64,000 bases of DNA, from the NCBI GenBank assembly GCA_032622095.1, contig CP136069.1, positions 6,650,036-6,714,035 on the forward strand. The letters are read 5' to 3'. The notes under the pieces are model-generated. The model saw only the letters and a list, made by a program, of their open reading frames with translations. It was not told where the DNA came from and ran no database searches. The translations under genes were made by a program, and so were the position numbers. This document shows positions 34,270 to 46,392 of this stretch, piece after piece (position 1 is the stretch's first letter; each line of letters starts with the position of its first letter). This DNA comes from Siphonodentalium dalli. Taxonomy: Eukaryota > Mollusca > Scaphopoda > Gadilida > Siphonodentaliidae.

Positions 34270-36090
34270 GAAGTCTAGGTTAGCCCGCCACTGGCGGCAT
34301 TCGTCCCATGGCTTTGTTCAAAAAAGCAATTGCAACAGGTTCCGAGACACTTGTGCTGCATTTGCAGCAAATTTCGGCAATAGTCAGAAACATGACAATT
34401 TTAATTGAATTTTTTGTTTTTCAATGAGTTAATTATTTTGTTTTTCAATGAGTTAATTGTGCTTTTTAAATTTTTTAATTGAATTTTTTGTTTTTAAATT
34501 GTGCCTATTTAATTTTGTTTTTCAATTTTACCCGATTTTTTTTTTTTTTTCAATGAACCCGTCCATGACACTTCCCGTATTTAGCAAGTTTGAGCTCAAT
34601 CGGTTCGAGTCTATAAAGGACACACACATATATATGACATTTCCCGTAGGTAGCAAGTTTGAGCTCAATCGGCATTCCCTGGAATTTCCCAGTCAATATT
34701 TAGCAAGTTTGAGCTCAATCGGTTCGAGTCTATAAAGGACACACTCATATATATGACACTTCCCGTAGGTAGCAAGTTTGAGCTCAATCGGCATTCCCTG
34801 GAATTTGCCAGTTACCAACGCGGCTAATGTTGGTACATATATAGAGACCAATTGTCCATCGGCTGTCATGTGTAGTGTAGATGTCTTATAAGCCGACATT
34901 GCCGTGGGGATGCCCGTTCCTACACGCGTTTTCGATTCTATGAAGTACCCACATATATACACACATACACACATATATCCGATCGGTCGAGGTGTTGGTA
35001 TCTGATGCAAAAGACGAAATTGTGAGTGTTGGTCAATAGTCCCCGTGGTGAACCCCAACGCGACGTAAACATGTGTTGCGTTCTAAAAATAGGAAAGCAC
35101 TTTCTCTCTGCTTTCGAGCGATAACGTTTGCGTTGGTTTGTAACCGGGATTTCTGAGAAGCATTATGCCTATAACTACCCCCCCCCCTAAGCCCTGACCT
35201 AAGTGTCATACATACTATAACAATGATGTTGTAAGAGTACTACATCCAATAAATCTCCCCGCATAGGAAATGCAGTCAATGTTACCGTATAACTCTGCAG
35301 ATGCGAATAACGTTGAATGGGAAACAGACGCTCTTTATAGAGATGCGTCAAAAACAAACGCTCATTAAATAATCACTTGATTAACCCCCGCCGTGCCTTT
35401 GCGGTGATTTGAGATTGGAGAACGGGTGCTCTGGGCTTCTCTAAACCGCGACCACGATCGTGTCGGTGGTATTTGACACTTACATAGGAAGTTTGAGCTC
35501 AATCTTTACACGCGTTTTGGATTCTATGAAGTACCCACACACACACATATATACGAAGTCTCAAAATATATAGTATAGACTAGCCGATGAGCCCGACGTT
35601 GTCCGGGCTATTCAAACACCAAATTTCAAGTCGATAGCTCCACCCGTTTCCGAGATCTGGTCTGCGCATGCGCGAAGCTGGCGTCGCACGTGCTCGGCGA
35701 CCCGATAAAATTCGTATCCGGGGCAAGATTCATTCACATACCAAATTTCAAGTCGATAGCTCCACCCGTTTCCGAGATTTCGTCTGCGCATGCGCGAAGC
35801 TGGCGTCGCACGGGCTCGGCGACCCGATAAAATTCGTATCCGTGGCAAGATACATTCACATAGCAAATTTCAAGTCGATAGCTCCACCCGTTTCCGAGAT
35901 CCCGTCTGCGCATGCGCGAAGCAGGCGCCGCACGGGCTCGCCAATACGACAACGTCCACCGCCTGATCAAACTACACACACGTACCAAGTTTCGTCCCGA
36001 TCAGTCGAGAATCGTAGATTTGAATAAATGACAGACAAGCAAACATACATCAGACAGACAGACAAAGAGAGGTCTTCAAAATATATATGA
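33155..36090 (+). repeat. 2.94-kb tandem unit A
   Basis: Begins GACTAGCAGGTTAGCCCGCC. Composite: CTAGCAGG head, TTTGAGCTCAATCGG/GAGTCTATAAAGG blocks (33695, 34580, 34700), a (TA)n tract at 34229-34268, a second AGGTTAGCCCGCC start at 34277, a (C)n tract at 35179, a CTAGCCGATGAGCCCG member at 35578, and three 122-bp modules (35625-35950). No protein-coding gene recognised. Confidence 0.93.
35625..35950 (+). repeat. 122-bp module array with NRF1-like palindromes (35 kb)
   Basis: Three modules at exact 122-bp spacing; TGCGCATGCGCG starts at 35663, 35785 and 35907. Duplicated in unit B (38602, 38724 and 38846 approximately). Confidence 0.88.
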
Positions 36091-37165
36091 GACTAGCAGG
36101 TTAGCCCGCCACTGGCGGCATTCGTCTCATGGCTTTGTTTCAGAAACATGACATTTTTGGATATGAATTTAATGTTTTTTAAATTTAATATATTTTGTTT
36201 CTGAATTGTTTTTTTATTGTTAATTTTTTTTAATTTTAAATTGTTTTAATTAAATTGTAAATTGTTTTAATTAATTTTTTTGTTTCTGGCGGAAAAATTT
36301 ACCCGTAGAAATCCCCCCTTCCTAGGAACGACAGACAACGCATTCTTTGTTTCGTGAAATCTCTATACGATAACATTGCATTGAATTTAAAACAAACGCT
36401 TCCCGTCGGGAAATCTGTCTGCATAATATTTTGAGTCTGCCGTACCCGTCGTAATGTCGTGAAATCTCTCTGCATAATAGATAACATTGCATTGAATCTG
36501 TTGTTGGCATTCAGGGCTTCGGGTCGTTGTTGTTGGCATCACGGCTCCCCGAAAACTCTCACATTGCCGAAAACGTGTATTTAGTAATATCGTTGTTGTT
36601 GATATTTACGGCTTGGGGGCTATTTTCTTATTTAGCAAGTTTGAGCTCAATCGGTTCGAGTCTATAAAGGACACACTCATATATATGACACTTCCCGTGG
36701 GTAGCAAGTTTGAGCTTAATCGGCATTCCCTGGAATTTCCCGTAGATTGGCAGATTCCAGTAGCTTTATAACGGTATATCTGGGGAGAAATCTGATGCTA
36801 TATTCGTGATTATCTGGGATGATTTCGGTATATAAGTATATACTGTAAAAACAAAGCGCGCCATCCGTGCTCGCAGGGTTGGTCAGAAACAAATGTTTTT
36901 TAAATTTAATGTATGTTCCGTATATCTCTCTGCAGATGCAAATAACGTTGAATGGCAAACAGACGCTCTTTATAGAGATGCGTCAAAAACAAACGCTCAT
37001 TAAATAATCACTTGATTAACCCACGCCGTGCCTTTGCGGTGATTTGAGATTGGAGAACGGGTGCTCAGAGCTTCTCCAAAACCCGACAACTACGGTGTTC
37101 GTGGGTTTTTACCCTTAGATGGGAAGTTTGAACTCAATCGAGCGAACCGTTTTCGATTCTATGAA

Positions 37166-37209
<44 letters not shown>

Positions 37210-39029
37210 GAAGTCTAGGTTAGCCCGCCACTGGCGGCATTCGTCCCATGGCTTTGTTCAAAAAAGCAATTGCAACAGGTTCCGAGACACTTGTGCTGCA
37301 TTTGCAGCAAATTTCGGCAATAGTCAGAAACATGACAATTTTAATTGAATTTTTTGTTTTTCAATGAGTTAATTATTTTGTTTTTCAATGAGTTAATTGT
37401 GCTTTTTAAATTTTTTAATTGAATTTTTTGTTTTTAAATTGTGCCTATTTAATTTTGTTTTTCAATTTTACCCGATTTTTTTTTTTTTCAATGAACCCGT
37501 CCATGACACTTCCCGTATTTAGCAAGTTTGAGCTCAATCGGTTCGAGTCTATAAAGGACACACACATATATATGACATTTCCCGTAGGTAGCAAGTTTGA
37601 GCTCAATCGGCATTCCCTGGAATTTCCCAGTCAATATTTAGCAAGTTTGAGCTCAATCGGTTCGAGTCTATAAAGGACACACTCATATATATGACACTTC
37701 CCGTAGGTAGCAAGTTTGAGCTCAATCGGCATTCCCTGGAATTTGCCAGTTACCAACGCGGCTAATGTTGGTACATATATAGAGACCAATTGTCCATCGG
37801 CTGTCATGTGTAGTGTAGATGTCTTATAAGCCGACATTGCCGTGGGGATGCCCGTTCCTACACGCGTTTTCGATTCTATGAAGTACCCACATATATACAC
37901 ACATACACACATATATCCGATCGGTCGAGGTGTTGGTATCTGATGCAAAAGACGAAATTGTGAGTGTTGGTCAATAGTCCCCGTGGTGAACCCCAACGCG
38001 ACGTAAACATGTGTTGCGTTCTAAAAATAGGAAAGCACTTTCTCTCTGCTTTCGAGCGATAACGTTTGCGTTGGTTTGTAACCGGGATTTCTGAGAAGCA
38101 TTATGCCTATAACTACCCCCCCCCCCTAAGCCCTGACCTAAGTGTCATACATACTATAACAATGATGTTGTAAGAGTACTACATCCAATAAATCTCCCCG
38201 CATAGGAAATGCAGTCAATGTTACCGTATAACTCTGCAGATGCGAATAACGTTGAATGGGAAACAGACGCTCTTTATAGAGATGCGTCAAAAACAAACGC
38301 TCATTAAATAATCACTTGATTAACCCCCGCCGTGCCTTTGCGGTGATTTGAGATTGGAGAACGGGTGCTCTGGGCTTCTCTAAACCGCGACCACGATCGT
38401 GTCGGTGGTATTTGACACTTACATAGGAAGTTTGAGCTCAATCTTTACACGCGTTTTGGATTCTATGAAGTACCCACACACACACATATATACGAAGTCT
38501 CAAAATATATAGTATAGACTAGCCGATGAGCCCGACGTTGTCCGGGCTATTCAAACACCAAATTTCAAGTCGATAGCTCCACCCGTTTCCGAGATCTGGT
38601 CTGCGCATGCGCGAAGCTGGCGTCGCACGTGCTCGGCGACCCGATAAAATTCGTATCCGGGGCAAGATTCATTCACATACCAAATTTCAAGTCGATAGCT
38701 CCACCCGTTTCCGAGATTTCGTCTGCGCATGCGCGAAGCTGGCGTCGCACGGGCTCGGCGACCCGATAAAATTCGTATCCGTGGCAAGATACATTCACAT
38801 AGCAAATTTCAAGTCGATAGCTCCACCCGTTTCCGAGATCCCGTCTGCGCATGCGCGAAGCAGGCGCCGCACGGGCTCGCCAATACGACAACGTCCACCG
38901 CCTGATCAAACTACACACACGTACCAAGTTTCGTCCCGATCAGTCGAGAATCGTAGATTTGAATAAATGACAGACAAGCAAACATACATCAGACAGACAG
39001 ACAAAGAGAGGTCTTCAAAATATATATGA
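36091..39029 (+). repeat. 2.94-kb tandem unit B
   Basis: Offset 2936-2939 bp from unit A. The few differences seen are mostly in homopolymer and TA length (e.g. GAATATG/GGATATG near 36160). The duplication is very recent, or recently homogenised. Confidence 0.93.
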
Positions 39030-40653
39030 GACTAGCAGGTTAGCCCGCCACTGGCGGCATTCGTCTCATGGCTTTGTTTCAGAAACATGACATTTTTGGA
39101 TATGAATTTAATGTTTTTTAAATTTAATATATTTTGTTTCTGAATTGTTTTTTTATTGTTAATTTTTTTTAATTTTAAATTGTTTTAATTAAATTGTAAA
39201 TTGTTTTAATTAATTTTTTTGTTTCTGGCGGAAAAATTTACCCGTAGAAATCCCCCCTTCCTAGGAACGACAGACAACGCATTCTTTGTTTCGTGAAATC
39301 TCTCTACGATAACATTGCATTGAATTTAAAACAAACGCTTCCCGTCGGGAAATCTGTCTGCATAATATTTTGAGTCTGCCGTACCCGTCGTAATGTCGTG
39401 AAATCTCTCTGCATAATAGATAACATTGCATTGAATCTGTTGTTGGCATTCGGGGCTTCGGGTCGTTGTTGTTGGCATCACGGCTCCCCGAAAACTCTCA
39501 CATTGCCGAAAACGTGTATTTAGTAATATCGTTGTTGTTGATATTTACGGCTTGGGGCTATTTTCTTATTTAGCAAGTTTGAGCTCAATCGGTTCGAGTC
39601 TATAAAGGACACACTCATATATATGACACTTCCCGTGGGTAGCAAGTTTGAGCTCAATCGGCATTCCCCGGAATTTCCCGTAGATTGGCAGATTCCAGTA
39701 GCTTTATAACGGTATATCTGGGGAGAAATCTGATGCTATATTCGTGATTATCTGGGATGATTTCGGTATATAAGTATATACTGTAAAAACAAAGCGCGCC
39801 ATCCGTGCTCGCAGGGTTGGTCAGAAACAAATGTTTTTTAAATTTAATGTATGTTCCGTATATCTCTCTGCAGATGCAAATAACGTTGAATGGCAAACAG
39901 ACGCTCTTTATAGAGATGCGTCAAAAACAAACGCTCATTAAATAATCACTTGATTAACCCACGCCGTGCCTTTGCGGTGATTTGAGATTGGAGAACGGGT
40001 GCTCAGAGCTTCTCCAAAACCCGACAACTACGGTGTTCGTGGGTTTTTACCCTTAGATCAGGGGGGGGTCGGAAAAAAAATTCAGGCACGTATGGCATTT
40101 TTTCCCTTTCGATCATTTTTTGTACCCACCCACCCCCACCGCCAATTTTTTTTCCGTTTTCGGCAGTTTTTTCCGACCATTTTTTGACACCCACCCCCCT
40201 TTTAACACTAAAACAGAGATTTTCGGGGGGAAATTCACTGTAAACAGCTGTATATGAATTTCTGTGCATACTATTTATCATGGATGTTAACATGGACATG
40301 TAAATAGGAATGAGTCATTTTGAGGTCATTCGGCCAAAAAAACATGGCTGCCAGCGGCCATCTTGGATTTCAATATTTGCAACAAAATACAACACGATAA
40401 CTGCCTTCAGTCAGTTTACCAGTTAGAATTACATTATTTCTCTCTTTCAAAGTGGTTTTGAATCCCAACTCATTGCCAAAACACTAAAAAACAAGTAGGA
40501 TTTTTTTTTTTTAGTCGCGGAAAAAATTGCTTGTTGGTGGCTTTGACCACCCACCCACCCCGGCATACGTGCCGGAATTTTTTTTTTCACCCCCCCCCCT
40601 GCTTAGATGGGAAGTTTGAACTCAATCGAGCGAACCGTTTTCGATTCTATGAA

Positions 40654-40711
<58 letters not shown>

Positions 40712-42020
40712 GAAGTCTAGGTTAGCCCGCCACTGGCGGCATTCGTCCCATGGCTTTGTTCGAAAAAGCAATTGCAACAGGTTCCGAGACACTTGTGCTG
40801 CATTTGCAGCAAATTTCGGCAATAGTCAGAAACATGACAATTTTAATTTAATTTTTTGTTTTTCAATGAGTTAATTATTTTGTTTTTCAATGAGTTAATT
40901 GTGCTTTTTAAATTTTTTAATTTAATTTTTTGTTTTTAAATTGTGCCTATTTAATTTTGTTTTTCAATTTTACCCGATTTTTTTTTGTTTTTCAATGAAC
41001 CCGTCCATGACACTTCCCGTATTTAGCAAGTTTGAGCTCAATCGGTTCGAGTCTATAAAGGACACACACATATATATGACATTTCCCGTAGGTAGCAAGT
41101 TTGAGCTCAATCGGCATTCCCTGGAATTTCCCAGTCAATATTTAGCAAGTTTGAGCTCAATCGGTTCGAGTCTATAAAGGACACACTCATATATATGACA
41201 CTTCCCGTAGGTAGCAAGTTTGAGCTCAATCGGCATTCCCTGGAATTTGCCAGTCACCAACGCGGCGTAATTTTGGTACATATATAGAGACCAATTGTCC
41301 ATCGGCTGTCATGTGTAGTAAAGATGTCTTATAAGCCGACATTGCCGTGGGGATGCCCGTTCCTACACGCGTTTTCGATTCTATGAAGTACTCACATATA
41401 TACACACATACACACATATATCCGATCGGTCGAGGTGTTGGTATCTGATGCAAAAGACGAAATTGTGAGTGTTGGTCAATAGTCCCCGTGGTGAACCCCA
41501 ACGCGACGTAAACATGTGTTGCGTTCTAAAAATAGGAAAGCACTTTCTCTCTGCTTTCGAGCGATAACGTTTGCGTTGGTTTGTAACCGGGATTTCTGAG
41601 AAGCATTATGCCTATAACTACCCCCCCCCCCCTAAGCCCTGGCCTAAGTGTCATACATACTATAACAATGATGTTGTAAGAGTACTACATCCAATAAATC
41701 TCCCCGCATAGGAAATGCAGTCAATGTTACCGTATAACTCTGCAGATGCGAATAACGTTGAATGGGAAACAGACGCTCTTTATAGAGATGCGTCAAAAAC
41801 AAACGCTCATTAAATAATCACTTGATTAACCCCCGCCGTGCCTTTGCGGTGATTTGGGATTGGAGAACGGGTGCTCTGGGCTTCTCTAAACCGCGACCAC
41901 GATCGTGTCGGTGGTATTTGACACTTACATAGGAAGTTTGAGCTCAATCTTTACACGCGTTTTGGATTCTATGAAGTACCCACACACACACATATATACG
42001 AAGTCTCAAAATATATAGTA
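39030..42020 (+). repeat. 2.94-kb tandem unit C, with insertion and lacking its last 0.5 kb
   Basis: Same order as units A and B, with more point differences (e.g. CATTCGGGGC/CATTCAGGGC near 39450). A 543-bp insertion lies at 40059-40601. The unit stops at CAAAATATATAGTA (about 42020) and lacks the CTAGCCGATGAG member with its three 122-bp modules. Confidence 0.92.
40059..40601. mobile_element. 543-bp hAT-like non-autonomous element with TSD
   Basis: Inserted in unit C only. The target CTTAGAT is present once in units A and B but twice here (40052-40058 and 40602-40608). The ends are inverted: CAGGGGGGGG..GGAAAAAAAATTC..GGCACGTATG against CATACGTGCCGGAATTTTT..CCCCCTG. CAGGG termini and a 7-8-bp duplication suggest hAT; there is no transposase. 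Its interior includes an AAACATGGCTGCCAGCGGCC word (40340). Confidence 0.88.
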
Positions 42021-42120
42021 AGAAGATAGACTAGCAAGTTAGCCCGCCACTGGCGTGGTTCGTCTCATGGCTTTGTTCGAAAAAGCATATACATATATAC
42101 GTAGTTCTCAAAATATATAG
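42021..42120 (+). repeat. Last fragment of the CTAGCAGG family
   Basis: GACTAGCAAGTTAGCCCGCC (42031) directly followed by the family's end CGTAGTTCTCAAAATATATAGTA (42100-42122), so the internal part is deleted. Confidence 0.75.
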
Positions 42121-42482
42121 TAGATGACAGAGTATCTCTTGGATGCATTGGGGTAACGGATCGTGACAACTATTGTGATGTAGAACAACTTAAACTTAAA
42201 ATTATTTCATTTCTAAAAATTATCTCCCATCGCGACCAAACTTACATGTCATGGTCTAAGTATCACCTCAATAACGATGCTGTGAACAATTGCCCGGGTA
42301 ACCGGCACCTGAATGCTGTAAAATTGACACAAACTTCCTTGTGGACACAACTCCTCCCAAGCCGATGCTCGGATGAAGGCGGAGTTTGTGATGAATCAAC
42401 ATTCTACATGTATGAACGAGGATACACGCGAAATTTGGCATCGTCGGGCGAAAACTGGTTAGAGGCACGAAGAATCAGATGA
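42121..42482 (+). CDS. Unrecognised open frame next to the repeat array
   Basis: One frame is open from about 42120 to TGA at 42480-42482 (about 120 codons; first ATG 42246). It has acidic/basic residues and several Cys but no domain that could be named, no start context, and no splice signal of note. It may be chance or the remnant of an exon. Confidence 0.15.
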
Positions 42483-43827
42483 CAAACAGTCAAACTTATG
42501 CCAACAGTCAAACTATTCCTTTGTACATACTCATTTATTAAATGGCATACAGCTATGGGGAAATGCAAACCAAATTAGCCGATTTTTTGCCCTTGAAAAA
42601 AAAGTGTCCTAATTGTATGTAATGATACATTCAAGAGTCATATGTAAAAAGTTATGAAATGATAAAACTCAAAAGTCATTGGACATCTCTTCCAACGTGA
42701 GCGTATACTGAAATTAAGACATACACATTGTAAATGTGTCTTTGTTTATGTATGATTGGACGCGAAACGATCTGCCAACATCGTTTACTAATTCATAGGA
42801 ATATACACATATCAACTATGTTAACTAATACACGACGTGATAATAGCATGCGAATGCAATCACCAGGAACCAGTTTTTCTTCAGCACTACCTAAACATCG
42901 AATAATTTTCCAAAGTCTAGCTAACTAATTGTATATCATCAAGCTATTCAAATAGTGTCAATTGCACTGAAAAACATGTTATACATGTAGTTGCAACAGC
43001 ACCATATGTATCGCCTTAGTCGGTTTATTAATGTCTTGGTAACATGAATTATCGGGCCATGGAAACACATGTATACACAGAACATATATTAATACATATC
43101 CCTTTTTGCTAATTATTGATAATTGTACATTCTTATCAACATCCGCCTATTACTCAAATTCGTTCATATTCGTAAATCCATCTGTCATCGCTTGTATTAG
43201 TAATTGTTATATCTTATTGGGGCAGCAGGGAGACAACCATTGATGCTCCTGTGCAATGTATATTATTATATGTCATTTGTCAAATTGTATTTATTGTTAT
43301 TCTTCAAATAAAATCTAATCTGTATTTAGTGTCTGTTCAGTTCTGATTGGTCTATATTGACCCGCATATATACAGCCACGTGATAACATCACAATAAATA
43401 CATATGACATCGTTCGCATGATTGTGCGTAACGTATCTACAACATAATTGTGGCCCTGTGTGTGTGGTTCTAATAAGGCAATGATAATGTGTATTTATCG
43501 GCGGTTTTTAATAAGAATTTACAACTATATTATATTTTGTAACTCTTCCACGATTTTCGCGCGTTTCTACCGTTTTTTTCCGCATATATCAAATTTCACA
43601 CGGATTTCTAAAATAAATCATGTGATATAATACTTTCCTGGAATCTGTAAACGACGAATAATACTCCATAATGTGACGAAATTATTGATGTATTGTGAGA
43701 AAAGCTTCGATTTTTCAAATTTGTGTGTTTTCATCTCCAAGATGAGTGAGTGCTGATAACTTTGGACATCGTTGTAACGTTACATGGCTATATATAGTTT
43801 AGGAAACTAAATCTACAATCACATTGG
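42483..43827. other. No gene recognised
   Basis: AT-rich. CTTCAAATAAAATCTAATC near 43302 could be a polyadenylation site, following a stretch (43190-43290) without a coding frame. Nothing else could be supported. Confidence 0.4.
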
Positions 43828-43832
43828 AATGT

Positions 43833-44184
43833 TGTTACGCCGAGTTATGTAGTAACTGACGAGTTTTGTGGTAGCTCACGAGTTATGTAGTAACAATCGG
43901 CGATTTATGTGGTAGCTCACGAGTTTTGTAGTAAAATCGACGAGTTATGTAATAATTTCAGGTTACGAGTTTTGTAGTAAAATATCGATGAGTTTTGTAC
44001 TAATACTAGTCAGTTTCAAAGGAGCGTTTGATAAAATCTTATATAGTAAATGCAATGTTTTTTGTGTAATTGTTTGTGTGATGGACGTTAATGACACTGT
44101 AGCTCAACTTGATGTTGGTCCCTCGTCACTGCTGTGCCCTTTCTCGGCAGATCTGAGCCAAACTTCATACCTAGAAGTACTATT
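43833..44184 (+). repeat. Left terminal inverted repeat
   Basis: About 352 bp. It begins with subterminal repeats; from 44023 comes GGAGCGTTTGATAAAATC, GTAAATGCAATGTTTTT, GGACGTTAATGAC..GTAGCTCAACTTGATG and CTCGGCAGATCTGAGCCAAAC, all present in inverse order at the right end. Confidence 0.85.
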
Positions 44185-45032
44185 AGCAGGGACTCTAAGG
44201 TCCCAAAAATGGCCAAAGTGTGCAAAATTGGATAAAAACATGAAACTTGGTGTACACATAGTTCATGATATGAGGGTTAAGATAAGAGCGAGACCCAATC
44301 GTGAAAGTGACCTTGATGACCTTGAGGTCAAAGTCAAAATTTCAATTTTTCACAGGCGATATGAGTTATAACATTTTAAAGACAACACATTACTTATACA
44401 TATCACAATTGCATAAATTTGTCTTCAAATATGCCATATTAGTCACTTTTATAACAAAATCTACTATCTTCTTGAGAACTTTTCATATTGAATCTAAAAA
44501 AATAAGTTGGTCATCCGAATAGCTGCAAAATTTCCATGAAAAAATGAATATAAAGTCCCACTTATAAAACATTCTCACTAAATGCCACCACAATCCACAT
44601 CATTGTATTTGCATATATATCAGCGTACAATACAAGAGTGAGACCCAAGCATTAAAATCACCCAGATGACCTTAAGGTTAAAGGTCAAAACTCAGTTTTA
44701 ATATGATCATACGCAATCGTAATAAACGAACCAAAGCTAAATAAATCACATAGGCGTTTCTGCATGTAGCGTTTAAAACAATTCTTGTCACAATCACTTT
44801 ATATATTCCCACCAAATAAGATCCACATGCATAAGGCTTATGTTTGGTGGGGTAATTATAAATAGTTATATATCTTGTCGAGAGCATGAAACTGAAACTA
44901 ACCATTATATAATTGGCGTACTGGGGGAGCTCCCCGCTTCAGATACTCAAAATGTTCATTTCACTCATAACATATCGTCATGTCGATTTAAACGATAGTC
45001 GACAAACAACGTCATCGTGTAACTTTCACCAA
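44185..45032 (+). repeat. Left internal region with AAGGTCA-type blocks
   Basis: GTGACCTTGATGACCTTGAGG (44308, in parts) and GATGACCTTAAGGTTAAAGG (44663, in parts) are two diverged copies about 365 bp apart, each preceded by GAG(C/T)GAGACCCAA. Similar AAGGTCA words are near 55830-55860. The 127-codon frame at 43988 runs through the TIR and is not supported. Confidence 0.6.
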
Positions 45033-45034
45033 TA

Positions 45035-46390
45035 GAGACCTTTCGCAAAACTCACGTTTATGATTACGGATACGGATAGAGTACTACGTCACCAACATTT
45101 GTGTACTTTCTAATGGTTGTCGTATTTTACTATCCGTAATAACGGTTACGATTTCGTGGTTTCTAATAAGCTCAAATAACACCTGAAATTTATTTTCTGC
45201 AATATATCACTTTACTCCGTTCGAGACTGTATATGTATATCATGTAAACCATCCAGTTGTATTGAGCTACGACCTCGGTGTGCTGTTAAGATTGGCAATC
45301 ACTCTACTCGTCGTCGTGAATCGCGAGCTTCCCGCGAAATAAGATCGCTATTCACAACGGATAGTCATCGCTACAAAACTTTGCAGTAATATAAGTGCAC
45401 TATGAAACCAGTCGCCAATAAAAACACAGCTGACATGGATTTGGTGTTACTAAAAGAATAGTTGGCACACCCACCGACATCACCAGAGCTCAGCCGTCTC
45501 TGTTAGGTTTGTTCTTTGCAGTTATTTTAAATTTAAAAAACACAACTCGCACAAATGCGGCATTTAAAGGTACTCAATCCGATTAGATGTCCCCATATCA
45601 TCAGATTCCAACAACAACAATTTTGTTTTTGAAATACCACTTCTGCATGTTATCAGAATCGAGTAATTGCCCAATATTAATGCTGACCACAGTCAACTAT
45701 AGTATAAAATTGCCCAAAACCTGTTATTTATCAATATTTTGTTCAACGAAATTTTGCCGGTTTGTCAAATATCTGACACAAAAAAGCCACTTGATGCACA
45801 TCGCTTCTACCGTGTCGACTTTGTTTCGATTTGGTAGTACCAAATCACAAGTGATGCACATCAACCGTATGTCGGATTTTCTAAACCCAAAGAGGTGATA
45901 GGCCTGTGCAGCCGAAATCGCATTGAAATCAAATTGCGGACTGGAAGGGTCTTGAAGTGGTGGAGTCGTGGTTGATGTGAGGTCTAAATTCAGGAACCCC
46001 TCTTCCTCCATCAGCATAATGTCTATCAGGTCATCCATGATAACAACGAACTGAATTTCCACCACATATGACCTGACATTTATACCTGTATTGCCGCAAT
46101 ACATCACGAGAATCCCGGGTCGTAGGTTGTGACTGGTCGAATAATTGACAATAAACAGGTCATGATTATCGCATTGTTGCAAATGAGACGATAAGTGAAG
46201 TATTAAGGGACTGTATACCAAACACGCGCTTTAAGTTCTAAAAGTGGTACGAAATAATGATGATACGTGTTCGTCAAAACTCTTACGCGTTGTCGTTTTG
46301 CGAAAGGACTTTTTGGCCACACGGATAGACTTACGACTACGAATAGCTATCCGTATTCGTAATCGTAAACGTGAGGATGCGAAAGGTCTC
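45035..46390 (-). mobile_element. 1.36-kb TIR element with Harbinger-like transposase fragment
   Basis: GAGACCTTTCGC..CTCACGTTTA(T/C)GATTACG(G/A)ATACGG at 45035 is inverted at the right end (finishing GGTCTC, 46390), about 44 bp. TA lies on both sides. It is nested inside the 13.5-kb element and holds the transposase fragment at 45724-46221. Confidence 0.75.
45724..46221 (-). pseudogene. N-terminal fragment of a PIF/Harbinger-like transposase
   Basis: 165-codon minus-strand frame; a more likely start is the Met at 46036-46038 (MDDLIDIMLMEEEG), giving 104 residues. The segment AYHLFGFRKSDIRLM, then NKVDTVEAMCIKWLF, has the order and spacing of the helical N-terminus of DDE_Tnp_4 proteins (F.F.K.DI ... 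G.EALC..L.R). The catalytic DDE part is missing, since the frame stops and the element's right side has no continuation. Harbinger transposases cut and paste elements with short TIRs. Family assignment is by remembered motif layout, not alignment; an ISL2EU-type relative is possible. Confidence 0.5.
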
Positions 46391-46392
46391 TA

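Noticed and set aside
45587-45898. 103-codon plus-strand frame
   Set aside because: Antisense shadow of the Harbinger-like fragment.
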